Source: Mycobacteroides sp. LB1 (GTDB taxonomy: Bacteria; Actinomycetota; Actinomycetes; Mycobacteriales; Mycobacteriaceae). From it: 64,000 nt of DNA. Positions 54,569 through 62,419 of this stretch are shown here, piece by piece. Numbering within the stretch: the stretch's first letter is position 1; every line of letters begins with the position of its first letter. Below the pieces are notes generated by a model that was given only the letters and a program-made list of their open reading frames with translations, searched no databases and was not told the origin of the DNA. Location of the stretch: NCBI RefSeq assembly GCF_013449725.1, contig NZ_JACCFF010000001.1:1302001-1366000 (forward strand). The letters run 5' to 3'. The translations under genes were made by a program, and so were the position numbers.

Positions 54569-55422
54569 AGGGCTGCCTGCACCTGCCGCTCGATCCGGCC
54601 GTCGTACTCGCTGCGAGCACTCCGGTCGACAGGCCCAACTGTCCTGTCGGCGTCCACGACTCGCCTACCGAGGAGCCACAGCCACTCGGGAACGAGATGC
54701 TGCAGCCGGAGGGCGAGGACCGTACCCCTCGGAGAACCGACCACGGCGGGCCGGTGCCACAAGGTCCTCACCGCATCGTGTGCCACCCATCCCGGCGGGA
54801 TGATCCCGATCTTTTCCCACCACTTGAAGGGAATCCCGTCCACCAGCTGTGTCCGGACGGCCGCCGGCATGACCGTCGAGATCGTCACCCCGGTACCGAC
54901 CAGCTCCTCGCGGGCACTGCGCGCGAAGCCGGTGGCAGCATGCTTCGAGGCGACATAGCTCGCCAGGCCAGGCGAATGGATTGCGCCCGCGGCCGATGTC
55001 ACGTTGATGAAATGCCCTCTCCCCCGGGCGATCATCCGCGGCGCGAGGACCTGATAGGAGATGTAATGGCTCCAGAAGTTGACACGCATCGTGGCCTCCG
55101 CCACGCCGCGGGATTCCTCCAACAGGGGACCTACGGGCATGATCCCCGCGTTGTTCACCACAATGTCAACGGGGCCGACGGTCTCCTCAACCTCGATCAC
55201 AACGCGCAGATACTCGTCAAACTCGGTCACATCTAGCGCGACACCTTTTGCACCCGAGCCGATTTCACGGGCAGCCTGTTCGGCGGCAGCACCGTCGAGG
55301 TCAGCGATCACCACCCGCGCGCCCTTACGCGCAAGCTGGCGCGCGACGGAAAGACCGATACCCCGAGCGCCCCCCGTGACCAATGCGACCGCGCCCTCTA
55401 TCGGAATCTCTGTGAACTTCAT
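54565..55422 (-). CDS. Short-chain dehydrogenase (SadH-like)
   Basis: At 285 residues it has VALVTGGARGIGLSVARQLA, VIADLDG, NNAGIMPVGP, SAAGAIHSPGLASYVASKHA (Ser/Tyr/Lys) and a C-terminal hydrophobic tail (LQHLVPEWLWLLGRR). ATG 55422 starts at the Rossmann strand; the 82 upstream in-frame residues are not supported. Its place between an HSL hydrolase and a MymA-like enzyme matches SadH (Rv3085) of the mymA locus. Confidence 0.86.
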   Translation of the reverse strand: MKFTEIPIEGAVALVTGGARGIGLSVARQLARKGARVVIADLDGAAAEQAAREIGSGAKGVALDVTEFDEYLRVVIEVEETVGPVDIVVNNAGIMPVGPLLEESRGVAEATMRVNFWSHYISYQVLAPRMIARGRGHFINVTSAAGAIHSPGLASYVASKHAATGFARSAREELVGTGVTISTVMPAAVRTQLVDGIPFKWWEKIGIIPPGWVAHDAVRTLWHRPAVVGSPRGTVLALRLQHLVPEWLWLLGRRVVDADRTVGPVDRSARSEYDGRIERQVQAAL

Positions 55423-55456
55423 GCATGTACTCCCAACACGTGTGTGCGTGTGCCCG

Positions 55457-56458
55457 TCATGCGGCCTGCCGGCCAACATGGGCCCTGACAAATGCGGCGA
55501 TCTCCCCAACAGCGGCTCTTGCGTCGAGAAGCACGTCCGCGGCGATCTGGAAGTCGTGCACCTGGTTCCTCCATATCTGCAACTCGACCGGCACTCCGGC
55601 CGCGACGAGCCGAGCAGCCGCGAATTCGGCATCGGGGCGCAAGATTTCATCACTGCCCACCTGAACAAGCATCGGTGGCAGGCAAGCCAGCACAGCGGGG
55701 CTGGCCTCGACGAAGCTGTCGAGAACCGCGAGTCCTGCTGCGCTCTTTTCCGCGGACAGCATGGTCCGCTCCATGGCGGTCAACGCCGCACGAGGGAACA
55801 ATGGGTCATCGGATTGTGTGGCGAGCACCAGCTTGGCGGCCGGGTCGCGCTGAACGAGAGGCGAAAGGCACACCAGGGCGCCCGGCGAGCCGAGCCCGCG
55901 GCCCTGTGCGACCAGAGCCGTGACCAAGCCGAGAAAGCCTCCCGCCGAATCCCCCGCGATGGCGATCTCCGAAGGCTGGTAGCCCCTATCGATGAGGTAC
56001 TGGTATCCGTCGAGCGCATCTTCCACCGCAGCTGAAACCGGGTGGTCTGGCAGCTTGCGGTAGTTGACGGCTAGAGATGCAACACCCGCGCTCGTGACAA
56101 TGCGCGACACCAGCCGCCGGTGCGTGTTCAGGCCGCCGACAACGAACGCACCGCCGTGCAGATACAGGACGGCACCGCTGGATTGGCCACGGATGGGGGT
56201 CATCAGCTCGGCCTGGCAGTGCTCGAGTCGAATGCGCATACGGCGCACTCCCCGTACGGGCCGCAGCACGACGGCGGCGAGGTCCACGATCCGGTATGGC
56301 CACGGTAGATCCGGGAACCGTGCCCACAGGGCAATCACCGGATACACGAAAACCCGGATACCCAACCGCCCCAATCGGAGCAGAACCGTCAACGAGCCCC
56401 GCTCAACTCGCGTGAACTCCGCACGGGTCGGGTGCAACGGCACCACATCAGCCGTCAT
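55457..56458 (-). CDS. HSL-family alpha/beta hydrolase (LipR-like)
   Basis: At 333 residues it has the oxyanion motif YLHGGAFVVGG (about 100-110), nucleophile IAGDSAGGFLG, and a C-terminal DEILRPD and H (QVHDF) for the acid and base. This is the hormone-sensitive-lipase family of mycobacterial Lip proteins. ATG 56458 (MTADVV) is favoured, with GAGGAG upstream. It is the first gene of the operon running down to 50286, and lies 34 bp past the shared element. Confidence 0.88.
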   Translation of the reverse strand: MTADVVPLHPTRAEFTRVERGSLTVLLRLGRLGIRVFVYPVIALWARFPDLPWPYRIVDLAAVVLRPVRGVRRMRIRLEHCQAELMTPIRGQSSGAVLYLHGGAFVVGGLNTHRRLVSRIVTSAGVASLAVNYRKLPDHPVSAAVEDALDGYQYLIDRGYQPSEIAIAGDSAGGFLGLVTALVAQGRGLGSPGALVCLSPLVQRDPAAKLVLATQSDDPLFPRAALTAMERTMLSAEKSAAGLAVLDSFVEASPAVLACLPPMLVQVGSDEILRPDAEFAAARLVAAGVPVELQIWRNQVHDFQIAADVLLDARAAVGEIAAFVRAHVGRQAA

Positions 56459-56491
56459 CAACACTCCTCGGTGATCTCCAGCACGGGTAGG

Positions 56492-56516
56492 TATTTAACA
56501 GACTGACATGCCATTC
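56492..56516 (-). promoter_or_regulatory. Shared 25-bp upstream element, copy B
   Basis: Same sequence as 32855-32879 except C for T at the eighth base. On the minus strand it reads GAATGGCATGTCAGTCTG then TTAAATA. A TTGTGA box upstream gives a 17-bp spacing to TAAATA, so the conserved bases may lie between -35 and -10 of the operon promoter. Confidence 0.75.
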
Positions 56517-56542
56517 ACAAAAAGGCAATAGGCTGTTGAAAC

Positions 56543-56560
56543 ACCGCCTAGCTAGGCGGT
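56543..56560 (-). terminator. Perfect palindromic terminator of the kinase gene
   Basis: ACCGCCTAGCTAGGCGGT is a perfect 18-bp palindrome (7-bp stem, AGCU loop) that starts in the stop codon of the UbiB-like gene. On the minus strand it is followed by GTTTC. It separates the double-TetR/UbiB unit from the mymA-like operon promoter. Confidence 0.7.
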
Positions 56561-57909
56561 CACCCCAGTTGAGACCAACTTTTAATGGAATCACCCATGG
56601 GGGTGGCGCTGTCTGCCAACCCCAGATACTCGCGCGCGATGTCCGCCCAGGGCGCCTCGGCGCCGATCCTGCCGAGCAGTGCCGCCACACATATCTCGGT
56701 GCGCCGCGCCATTGCGTGCGTCTCCACCAAACGCTGGTTGCGGATCCCGTCGTAGAACTTGGATGTGGGCAAGACGGCGGTCGCGACGGAATGCCGGGCG
56801 ATATCGGGTGTCATCCGGAGGTTCCCCTCCCCCAGATGCCAGCTGCTCACAGCGCGGATGTATTCGGTGGCATCCCGCCTGTCCATACTCGCCGCGTCGG
56901 CCAGGAATCCCGCGGCTCTGGCGAGCTCAAACGCGTCGTCGTCGTCCCCGTTGAGCAGCGCCCGGAACACGTCGCGCTGAACCTCCGCATCCTCCTGATG
57001 CATATCCACACATAGTCCGAAGTCCAAGAACCCCACTCGCCCATCGGGAAGCAGCATGATGTTGCCGGGATGCGGGTCGGCGCAGAAGAACCCCGTCCGG
57101 TACATCTCACCGCAGTAGAAGCGGTAAATCGATTCGCCCACACGGTCTCGCACCACCGCGTCCTGGCCGGCGAGATCCGCAAACGGCACACCATCGAGGT
57201 ACTCGGTGACCAGCACGTGTTCGGTGCACAGTTCGGCGATCGGTTCGGGGATACGCCACGCAGGATGTTCCCGAAACGTCTCAAAGAACCGCTGGTGATG
57301 GGCCAGTTCGGTCCGGTAGTCCACCTCCCGGAGCATCTGCCGCTGCACCTCCGCGACAATGGCCTGGGTGTTGCTTGCCGGCATCTTCTTCGACGCCAGC
57401 TTGACCACCAATTGCAGGTTCTTCAGATCCGCCCGAACCTTGGACGCGATATCTGGGTACTGGATTTTGACGGCGACCACCCGGCCGTCGTCGAGCAGCG
57501 CACGGTAAACCTGGCCGATGGAGGCCGAGGCGATCGCGCCATCGTCGATGCTCACGATCCGCGACCGCAACTCGCCCAATTCCCGTTCCAACGCCTGGTA
57601 CATCGTCTCATCGGGAAGCTTTGGGGCGCTGTCGAATAACGGCGCAAGCCGCCGGGTGAACTCATCACGGGTCGATGTTGACGTGATGCCCACATCCACG
57701 ACCGACAGCAGCTGCCCCAGCTTTTGCGCGGCGCCCTTCATCGCACCCGCGACGGCCACCAGCTCGTCGGCGAACCGCAGAATATCGGCATCGCGCCGCG
57801 CAGCCACATCAGCGGCGACGGGCTTGATCGCCGCCGTGATCGCGGAGCGCACAGCGTGTCCGGCGACAACCTTTCCCAGCGCCGCCGCCCTTTTCGCACG
57901 CAGCGGCAC
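56560..57909 (-). CDS. ABC1/UbiB-family atypical kinase
   Basis: This 449-residue protein has the KxGQ motif (KLGQLLSVVD), AS-rich loop ASIGQVYRA, VAVKIQYP lysine, catalytic CADPHPGNIML, and FLDFG metal motif. UbiB-family members are ATPases that support quinone or lipid handling. GTG 57909 is the first standard start in frame, but AAGGAG lies 7 bp before an in-frame ATC at 57954 that would give MGEPVDKEVNATRGGVPL. The family's arginine-rich TRGGVPLRAKR start lies right across this region, so the longer form may be real. Followed by a perfect terminator. Confidence 0.87.
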   Translation of the reverse strand: MPLRAKRAAALGKVVAGHAVRSAITAAIKPVAADVAARRDADILRFADELVAVAGAMKGAAQKLGQLLSVVDVGITSTSTRDEFTRRLAPLFDSAPKLPDETMYQALERELGELRSRIVSIDDGAIASASIGQVYRALLDDGRVVAVKIQYPDIASKVRADLKNLQLVVKLASKKMPASNTQAIVAEVQRQMLREVDYRTELAHHQRFFETFREHPAWRIPEPIAELCTEHVLVTEYLDGVPFADLAGQDAVVRDRVGESIYRFYCGEMYRTGFFCADPHPGNIMLLPDGRVGFLDFGLCVDMHQEDAEVQRDVFRALLNGDDDDAFELARAAGFLADAASMDRRDATEYIRAVSSWHLGEGNLRMTPDIARHSVATAVLPTSKFYDGIRNQRLVETHAMARRTEICVAALLGRIGAEAPWADIAREYLGLADSATPMGDSIKSWSQLG

Positions 57910-57983
57910 TCCACCCCGAGTTGCGTTGACCTCCTTGTCAACTGGTTCACCGATGGGAGTGCTCCTTCATTTCCCGCGCCGCT

Positions 57984-59300
57984 CTACGGCGCTGGGTTCA
58001 GACCATAGAGCAAAAACTGCGCAATGGCCCGCGCGTACTCGTCAATATGGTCCGTACGCCCGTCGTCGTCAACAATCAGCGTGACGGCGCCCACCAGCAA
58101 TGACATAAATGCCTGGCCCAGGAACTCGGTGTCGATTGACGGGTCGATCCGATCGGCGCCGATCATCGAGTACACGGACTGCTCGGACCGTACGGACGCA
58201 AAACGGAAGAACTGGATAATGGACTGAAGCGCTTCCGCGTCCACTCCGGCGGCCTCCGTGCACAAGAAGGTCAGCGCAGGCAGCCGACCGGCCACCGCCT
58301 CAAGTGCGGTCCTAAATCCTTGCGCGAGAGCATATTCGATGTCCAGGCGCACATCGAGGCGGGCAACCGACCGGGACAGCGCGGGCTCCATTGCCGAAAA
58401 TTCCCGGACGATCAACGCATCGAGTAAATCGCGTTTGTTCTGGTAGTAGTTGTAGAACGTGCCGTGGCTTACCCCGAGCCTTTCCACGATCTCGTTCACC
58501 CCGACGGCGTGATAGCCGTCGTGTAGGAAGCACTCGAGCGCAGCATCGAGAAGTTCATTACGCCGGTCGGCCGCGACAGGTGACGGAACACGCACGGACT
58601 CAACAGACTCCGCCGTCGTGTGACTCTCTCCGGCCTCCAAGTTCACACCGTCACGCAGCATGCCCTTCTCCGCGATCCGCGAAGCAGTACTCACGAAACG
58701 CTCTCGGGTGCTGGGGTTATCGTGCCGGCTCAGGGAGAGTAGAAAGCCCGGAAGCACCAGAGCCGGTAAGAGCCGGGCGAGCACGACATGATCCTGGGCG
58801 TCCTCCGGCAGCCAGCCGGCCCGGCGGCCGCCGTCCAGGCCCCGCTGAATGTACGAGTCGAGCATTGCTTGAATGCCGACGACACGCTGTTTGAGTTCTT
58901 TATCGGCGGCGGCCGACTGGACGGCCAGCAGTTTCAGCAGCGCGGGCTCCTGGTCCACCAGCGCGTACAGGCGGCGGCCACCCTCCATAATGATGTCGTT
59001 TCGTTCTTCGATACCGGCGGTCCCGCCGACCACGTCAAGAAAATTGTCGAGCGCCAGGGTGTCGAAAAGCCGTTCCACGCCATAGTCGAAAACCAGATCG
59101 AGGACCTCACGCTTACTGTCGACATACCGGTAGACGGTGCCCTGCCCCATGCCCGCCCGGGTAGCGATATCGGACATGCTGGTCTGCTCGTAACCGTTTT
59201 CGGTGAACGCCGCGAAGGCCGCATGGACGATCTGCTCACGCCGTCTGTCGGCAAGTCCGGACACCGGGGGCCGTCCTCTACGAGGGGGCTCCTGCGCCAC
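57984..59300 (-). CDS. Double-TetR regulator (Mce3R-like)
   Basis: This 438-residue protein has two complete TetR units. The first HTH is TSMSDIATRAGMGQGTVYRYVDSKRE (about 40-66), the second VGVNEIVERLGVSHGTFYNYYQNKRDLL (about 262-290), each with its helical ligand domain. Mce3R of M. tuberculosis has this rare architecture and represses an mce operon and oxidative lipid genes. Here it lies next to a UbiB-like kinase and a monooxygenase operon, about 9-18 kb from an mce operon. A fused dimer could bind asymmetric sites. Confidence 0.88.
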   Translation of the reverse strand: MAQEPPRRGRPPVSGLADRRREQIVHAAFAAFTENGYEQTSMSDIATRAGMGQGTVYRYVDSKREVLDLVFDYGVERLFDTLALDNFLDVVGGTAGIEERNDIIMEGGRRLYALVDQEPALLKLLAVQSAAADKELKQRVVGIQAMLDSYIQRGLDGGRRAGWLPEDAQDHVVLARLLPALVLPGFLLSLSRHDNPSTRERFVSTASRIAEKGMLRDGVNLEAGESHTTAESVESVRVPSPVAADRRNELLDAALECFLHDGYHAVGVNEIVERLGVSHGTFYNYYQNKRDLLDALIVREFSAMEPALSRSVARLDVRLDIEYALAQGFRTALEAVAGRLPALTFLCTEAAGVDAEALQSIIQFFRFASVRSEQSVYSMIGADRIDPSIDTEFLGQAFMSLLVGAVTLIVDDDGRTDHIDEYARAIAQFLLYGLNPAP

Positions 59301-59450
59301 TGGCTACTCCATCGACGTATCCGACCGAAACCGACCCAATGACGAGCGCATATGCACTCCCCATTGCTGCTCGAGTCTAAACACGTAGGCGAATGCCCAG
59401 GCGCATCCACTCAGATTTGGCGCTAGCCCCAACACTCGGGGGTGAGAGAA

Positions 59451-60137
59451 CTAGCCCTCGAGCTTGTAGCCGAGGCCACGCACCGTCACCAGGTGCACCG
59501 GGTTGGCCGGATCCGACTCGATCTTGGACCGCAGTCGCTTGACGTGCACGTCAAGGGTTTTCGTATCGCCCACGTAATCGGCACCCCACACCCGGTCGAT
59601 CAATTGACCGCGGGTGAGCACCCGGCCACTGTTGCGGATCAGATACTCCAGCAGGTCGAACTCCTTGAGCGGCAGGGTAATCGCCTGGCCACCGACCGAC
59701 ACCGTGTGCCGGTCGACATCCATGCGCACCGGCCCGGCCTCCAGCACCCCGTCACCAGCTGCGGATTCCTCGGTGTCCGATCCGCGACGCAGCACCGCGC
59801 GGATACGTGCGATGAGTTCGCGGGCCGAGTACGGCTTGGTCACGTAGTCGTCGGCGCCGAGTTCCAGCCCGACCACCTTGTCGATTTCGCTGTCACGCGC
59901 GGTCACCATGATCACCGGAACGCTGGACTTGGCGCGCAGCGCCTTGCAAACATCGGTACCGCTCATCCCCGGCAGCATGAGATCCAGCAGCACGATATCG
60001 GCGCCGGAACGCTCGAATTCGGCGAGCGCTGAGGGACCGTCGTTGACGATGGTCGCCTCGAAGCCCTCCTTGCGTAGCAGGAAGGCCAGTGGATCGGCCA
60101 GCGAGTCTTCGTCCTCAACAATCAAGACACTGGTCAT
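59451..60137 (-). CDS. regX3: Response regulator RegX3
   Basis: This 228-residue OmpR-family regulator has a receiver domain with phospho-accepting D52 (VLLDLMLPG), K101 (VTKPYSARE) and acidic D9/E10; the winged-helix domain at about 130-225 ends [10 protein letters not shown]. In mycobacteria RegX3 answers phosphate limitation with SenX3. ATG overlaps the senX3 stop (ATGA), so the intergenic repeats known in M. tuberculosis are absent here. Confidence 0.96.
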   Translation of the reverse strand: MTSVLIVEDEDSLADPLAFLLRKEGFEATIVNDGPSALAEFERSGADIVLLDLMLPGMSGTDVCKALRAKSSVPVIMVTARDSEIDKVVGLELGADDYVTKPYSARELIARIRAVLRRGSDTEESAAGDGVLEAGPVRMDVDRHTVSVGGQAITLPLKEFDLLEYLIRNSGRVLTRGQLIDRVWGADYVGDTKTLDVHVKRLRSKIESDPANPVHLVTVRGLGYKLEG

Positions 60138-61453
60138 CGACGTACGTGTTCCTCTCGTGTAGTCGCTTTGTGCTCTTCGCGTAAGCGGCTGATAGGTACT
60201 GGGGATGATCCGCTTGCGGGAAGACCAGCAGATCGTGGTGCGGTGTGGTTAACCGCCTCGTTGCGGGTGCCGGACTGATGAGGGTCTGAGGTCTCCTCGG
60301 CAGTATCGTCGTCGTCTTCGTAGACCGGGATGGACAGGGTGAAGGTGGACCCCGTGCCCGGCTGACTCCACAGCTTGATGGCGCCATTGTGGTTGGCCGC
60401 CACGTGCTTGACGATCGCCAGCCCCAGGCCGGTGCCGCCGGTATCACGAGAACGCGCCTTATCGACCCGGAAGAACCGTTCGAAGACGCGTTCCTGGTGC
60501 TCCTTGGCGATCCCGATGCCGCGATCGGTGACCGCCATCTCGATCTTGTCGCCACGGCGGCGTCTGCTGATCGAGACGGGCGATCCCGGTGGCGAATAGG
60601 CGATGGCATTGGCCACCAGATTGCTGATGGCGGTGATAAGCAGAGTGGGGTCGCCGCGCACCTCAAGACCACTGGGTGCGTCCGTGGTGACCGCGATATC
60701 GGCGTTCTCGGCGGCCACCTTGGACCGGCTCAGCGCCTCGGAGACCACGTAGTCGACGTCGACTACCTCCAGATCGGGCAGTTTCTCGGCCCCCTGCAGC
60801 CGTGAGAGCGCGATGAGTTCGGTGACCATGTTTCCCAGGCGGCGCGACTCCGCGAGCACCTGTTCACCGAAATGCCGCACGGTCTCGGGGTCGTCCGAGG
60901 ATTCCAGCAGCGCCTCGGCGAGCACGCCCATCGCGCCGACCGGCGTTTTGAGCTCGTGGCTGACGTTGGCCACGAAATCGCGGCGGGTGGCTTCCATGCG
61001 GACGTGCTCGGAGTCGTCGTCGACATAGATGACCGCCCAGCGCGGATCGGCGTCGGAGAGCCTGCGCACATGTCCACGCAGGGAGAACCCCGCGCGGCCC
61101 GGCGCCTTCGGCTTGGTGGTCAGATCCACCTCGACGGCCTCACCGGTGGCCAAGGTCCGTTGCGCGGCGTTCCATGCCTGCTCGTCGAGCTGGCGGTCGC
61201 GCACCAAGCCAAGCTCCCGGGCACGAGCGTTGACGAGGACCACGTCCTGATGCTTGTCGACGACGACGATCCCCGTCGGCGATATGGCGACAATGCGCTC
61301 CAGCATCTGGGAGACGGTCAGGCCGCCGTCGGCTACTTCTGAGGCCTTTCGGCGGGTCGAGGAGCGACGCGAGAACCACGCACCCAGCGCCGCGCCCCCA
61401 GCAAGCGCCGCGAGTGCAGCGATCGCGACGAGAAGAGCCAATGCGGCGGTCAC
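60134..61453 (-). CDS. senX3: Sensor histidine kinase SenX3 with repeat-derived tail
   Basis: At 439 residues it has an N-terminal helix (1-27) that anchors it, a PAS-like domain (45-150), phospho-His H166 (NVSHELKTP), and an ATPase core (N, G1, F, G2 boxes; [24 protein letters not shown]). M. tuberculosis SenX3 is about 410 residues; here the last 40 (from about 398) are extra, and encoded partly by an inverted repeat (60174-60226) giving [23 protein letters not shown] start. It senses phosphate with PhoU/Pst and phosphorylates RegX3. Confidence 0.95.
   Translation of the reverse strand: MTAALALLVAIAALAALAGGAALGAWFSRRSSTRRKASEVADGGLTVSQMLERIVAISPTGIVVVDKHQDVVLVNARARELGLVRDRQLDEQAWNAAQRTLATGEAVEVDLTTKPKAPGRAGFSLRGHVRRLSDADPRWAVIYVDDDSEHVRMEATRRDFVANVSHELKTPVGAMGVLAEALLESSDDPETVRHFGEQVLAESRRLGNMVTELIALSRLQGAEKLPDLEVVDVDYVVSEALSRSKVAAENADIAVTTDAPSGLEVRGDPTLLITAISNLVANAIAYSPPGSPVSISRRRRGDKIEMAVTDRGIGIAKEHQERVFERFFRVDKARSRDTGGTGLGLAIVKHVAANHNGAIKLWSQPGTGSTFTLSIPVYEDDDDTAEETSDPHQSGTRNEAVNHTAPRSAGLPASGSSPVPISRLREEHKATTREEHVRR
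60174..60226. repeat. Inverted pair of dispersed repeat units in the senX3 3' end
   Basis: TCTTCGCGTAAGCGGCTG (left arm) and GATCCGCTTGCGGGAAGA (60209-60226) are inverted copies, about 14 of 18 positions pairing, with about 17 bp between. They can fold into a stem-loop in the mRNA just before the regX3 start. The arms resemble units at 25561 and in the hemC-hemA array. Confidence 0.65.
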
Positions 61454-61546
61454 GCGAAAATCGTACGCATTCGGTGAACGTCACCCCAGCAGCGTGCGGC
61501 TAAAAGCCAAGCAAGTCACATATTCCGGCACAGGTGTTAGGCGTGA

Positions 61547-61575
61547 GTTCACGAGCTGTTCGCCCTTTGGCGAAC
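61547..61575. promoter_or_regulatory. PHO-box-like direct repeat and hairpin upstream of senX3
   Basis: GTTCACG (61547-61553) and GTTCGCC (61558-61564) start 11 bp apart, the spacing of actinobacterial PHO-box units (GTTCACC). The second is also half of a perfect inverted repeat GTTCGCC-CTTT-GGCGAAC (61558-61575). A further GGTGAAC (GTTCACC on the minus strand) lies at 61473-61479. RegX3 autoregulation of senX3 is inferred. The hairpin may equally be the gpmA terminator. Confidence 0.5.
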
Positions 61576-61603
61576 TCTTGGCGGCCACCAGACAAATAGG
61601 GCG

Positions 61604-62374
61604 TTATTTGGCGCCCTGGTTGGCCACCGCAGCGGCGCCCGCGGCCGCGGCGTCCGGATCCAGGTAAACCCCGCCCGGAGTGACCGGTTTGAGGTCACTG
61701 TCCAGGTCGTACCGCAACGGAATACCGGTGGGGATGTTGAGCCCCACGATGTCCTCGTCGGAGATGCCGTCCAGGTACTTCACCAGGGCGCGCAGCGAAT
61801 TACCGTGGGCGGCAACGAGAACCGTCTTGCCCGCACGTAGCTCGGGCACGATGGCTTCCTCGTAGTACGGCACGAACCGCGCCACCACATCGGCGAGACA
61901 CTCGGTGAGCGGACCACCGCCGATATCGGCATATCGCGGGTCCTGGTCCTGGCTGTAGTGGCTGCCCTGCTCGATGGGCGGCGGCGGGGTGTCGTAGCTA
62001 CGGCGCCAGGCCATGAACTGATCCTCGCCGTACTTGGCCTTGGTTTCGGCCTTGTCCAAGCCTTGCAGGGCGCCGTAGTGCCGCTCGTTGAGGCGCCAGT
62101 CACGCACCACCGGAATCCATAGCCGATCGGCCGTGTCGAGGGCCAGGTGTGCGGTGTTGATAGCGCGACGCAGCAGCGAGGTGAACAGGATGTCCGGCAG
62201 CAGCCCCTGCTGTGCGAGCAGCTCGCCACCGCGCTGCGCCTCTAACCTGCCCTTTTCGGTCAGGTCGACGTCGACCCAGCCGGTAAACAGGTTCTTCGCG
62301 TTCCACTGGCTCTCGCCGTGGCGCAGCAGGATCAGGGTGGCTCCGTTTGCCTGACTGGTGGTCTCGCCGCTCAT
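61604..62374 (-). CDS. gpmA: 2,3-bisphosphoglycerate-dependent phosphoglycerate mutase
   Basis: This 256-residue glycolytic enzyme interconverts 3- and 2-phosphoglycerate through a phospho-histidine. H19 ([12 protein letters not shown]) is the nucleophile, with second His in [30 protein letters not shown] is the substrate loop. M. tuberculosis Gpm1 (Rv0489) also lies next to senX3. ATG at 62374. Confidence 0.96.
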   Translation of the reverse strand: MSGETTSQANGATLILLRHGESQWNAKNLFTGWVDVDLTEKGRLEAQRGGELLAQQGLLPDILFTSLLRRAINTAHLALDTADRLWIPVVRDWRLNERHYGALQGLDKAETKAKYGEDQFMAWRRSYDTPPPPIEQGSHYSQDQDPRYADIGGGPLTECLADVVARFVPYYEEAIVPELRAGKTVLVAAHGNSLRALVKYLDGISDEDIVGLNIPTGIPLRYDLDSDLKPVTPGGVYLDPDAAAAGAAAVANQGAK

Positions 62375-62419
62375 GAGCGCAAGTCTCTCATGACGCGACG
62401 CAGCTCTCCCTGTGCGTGT

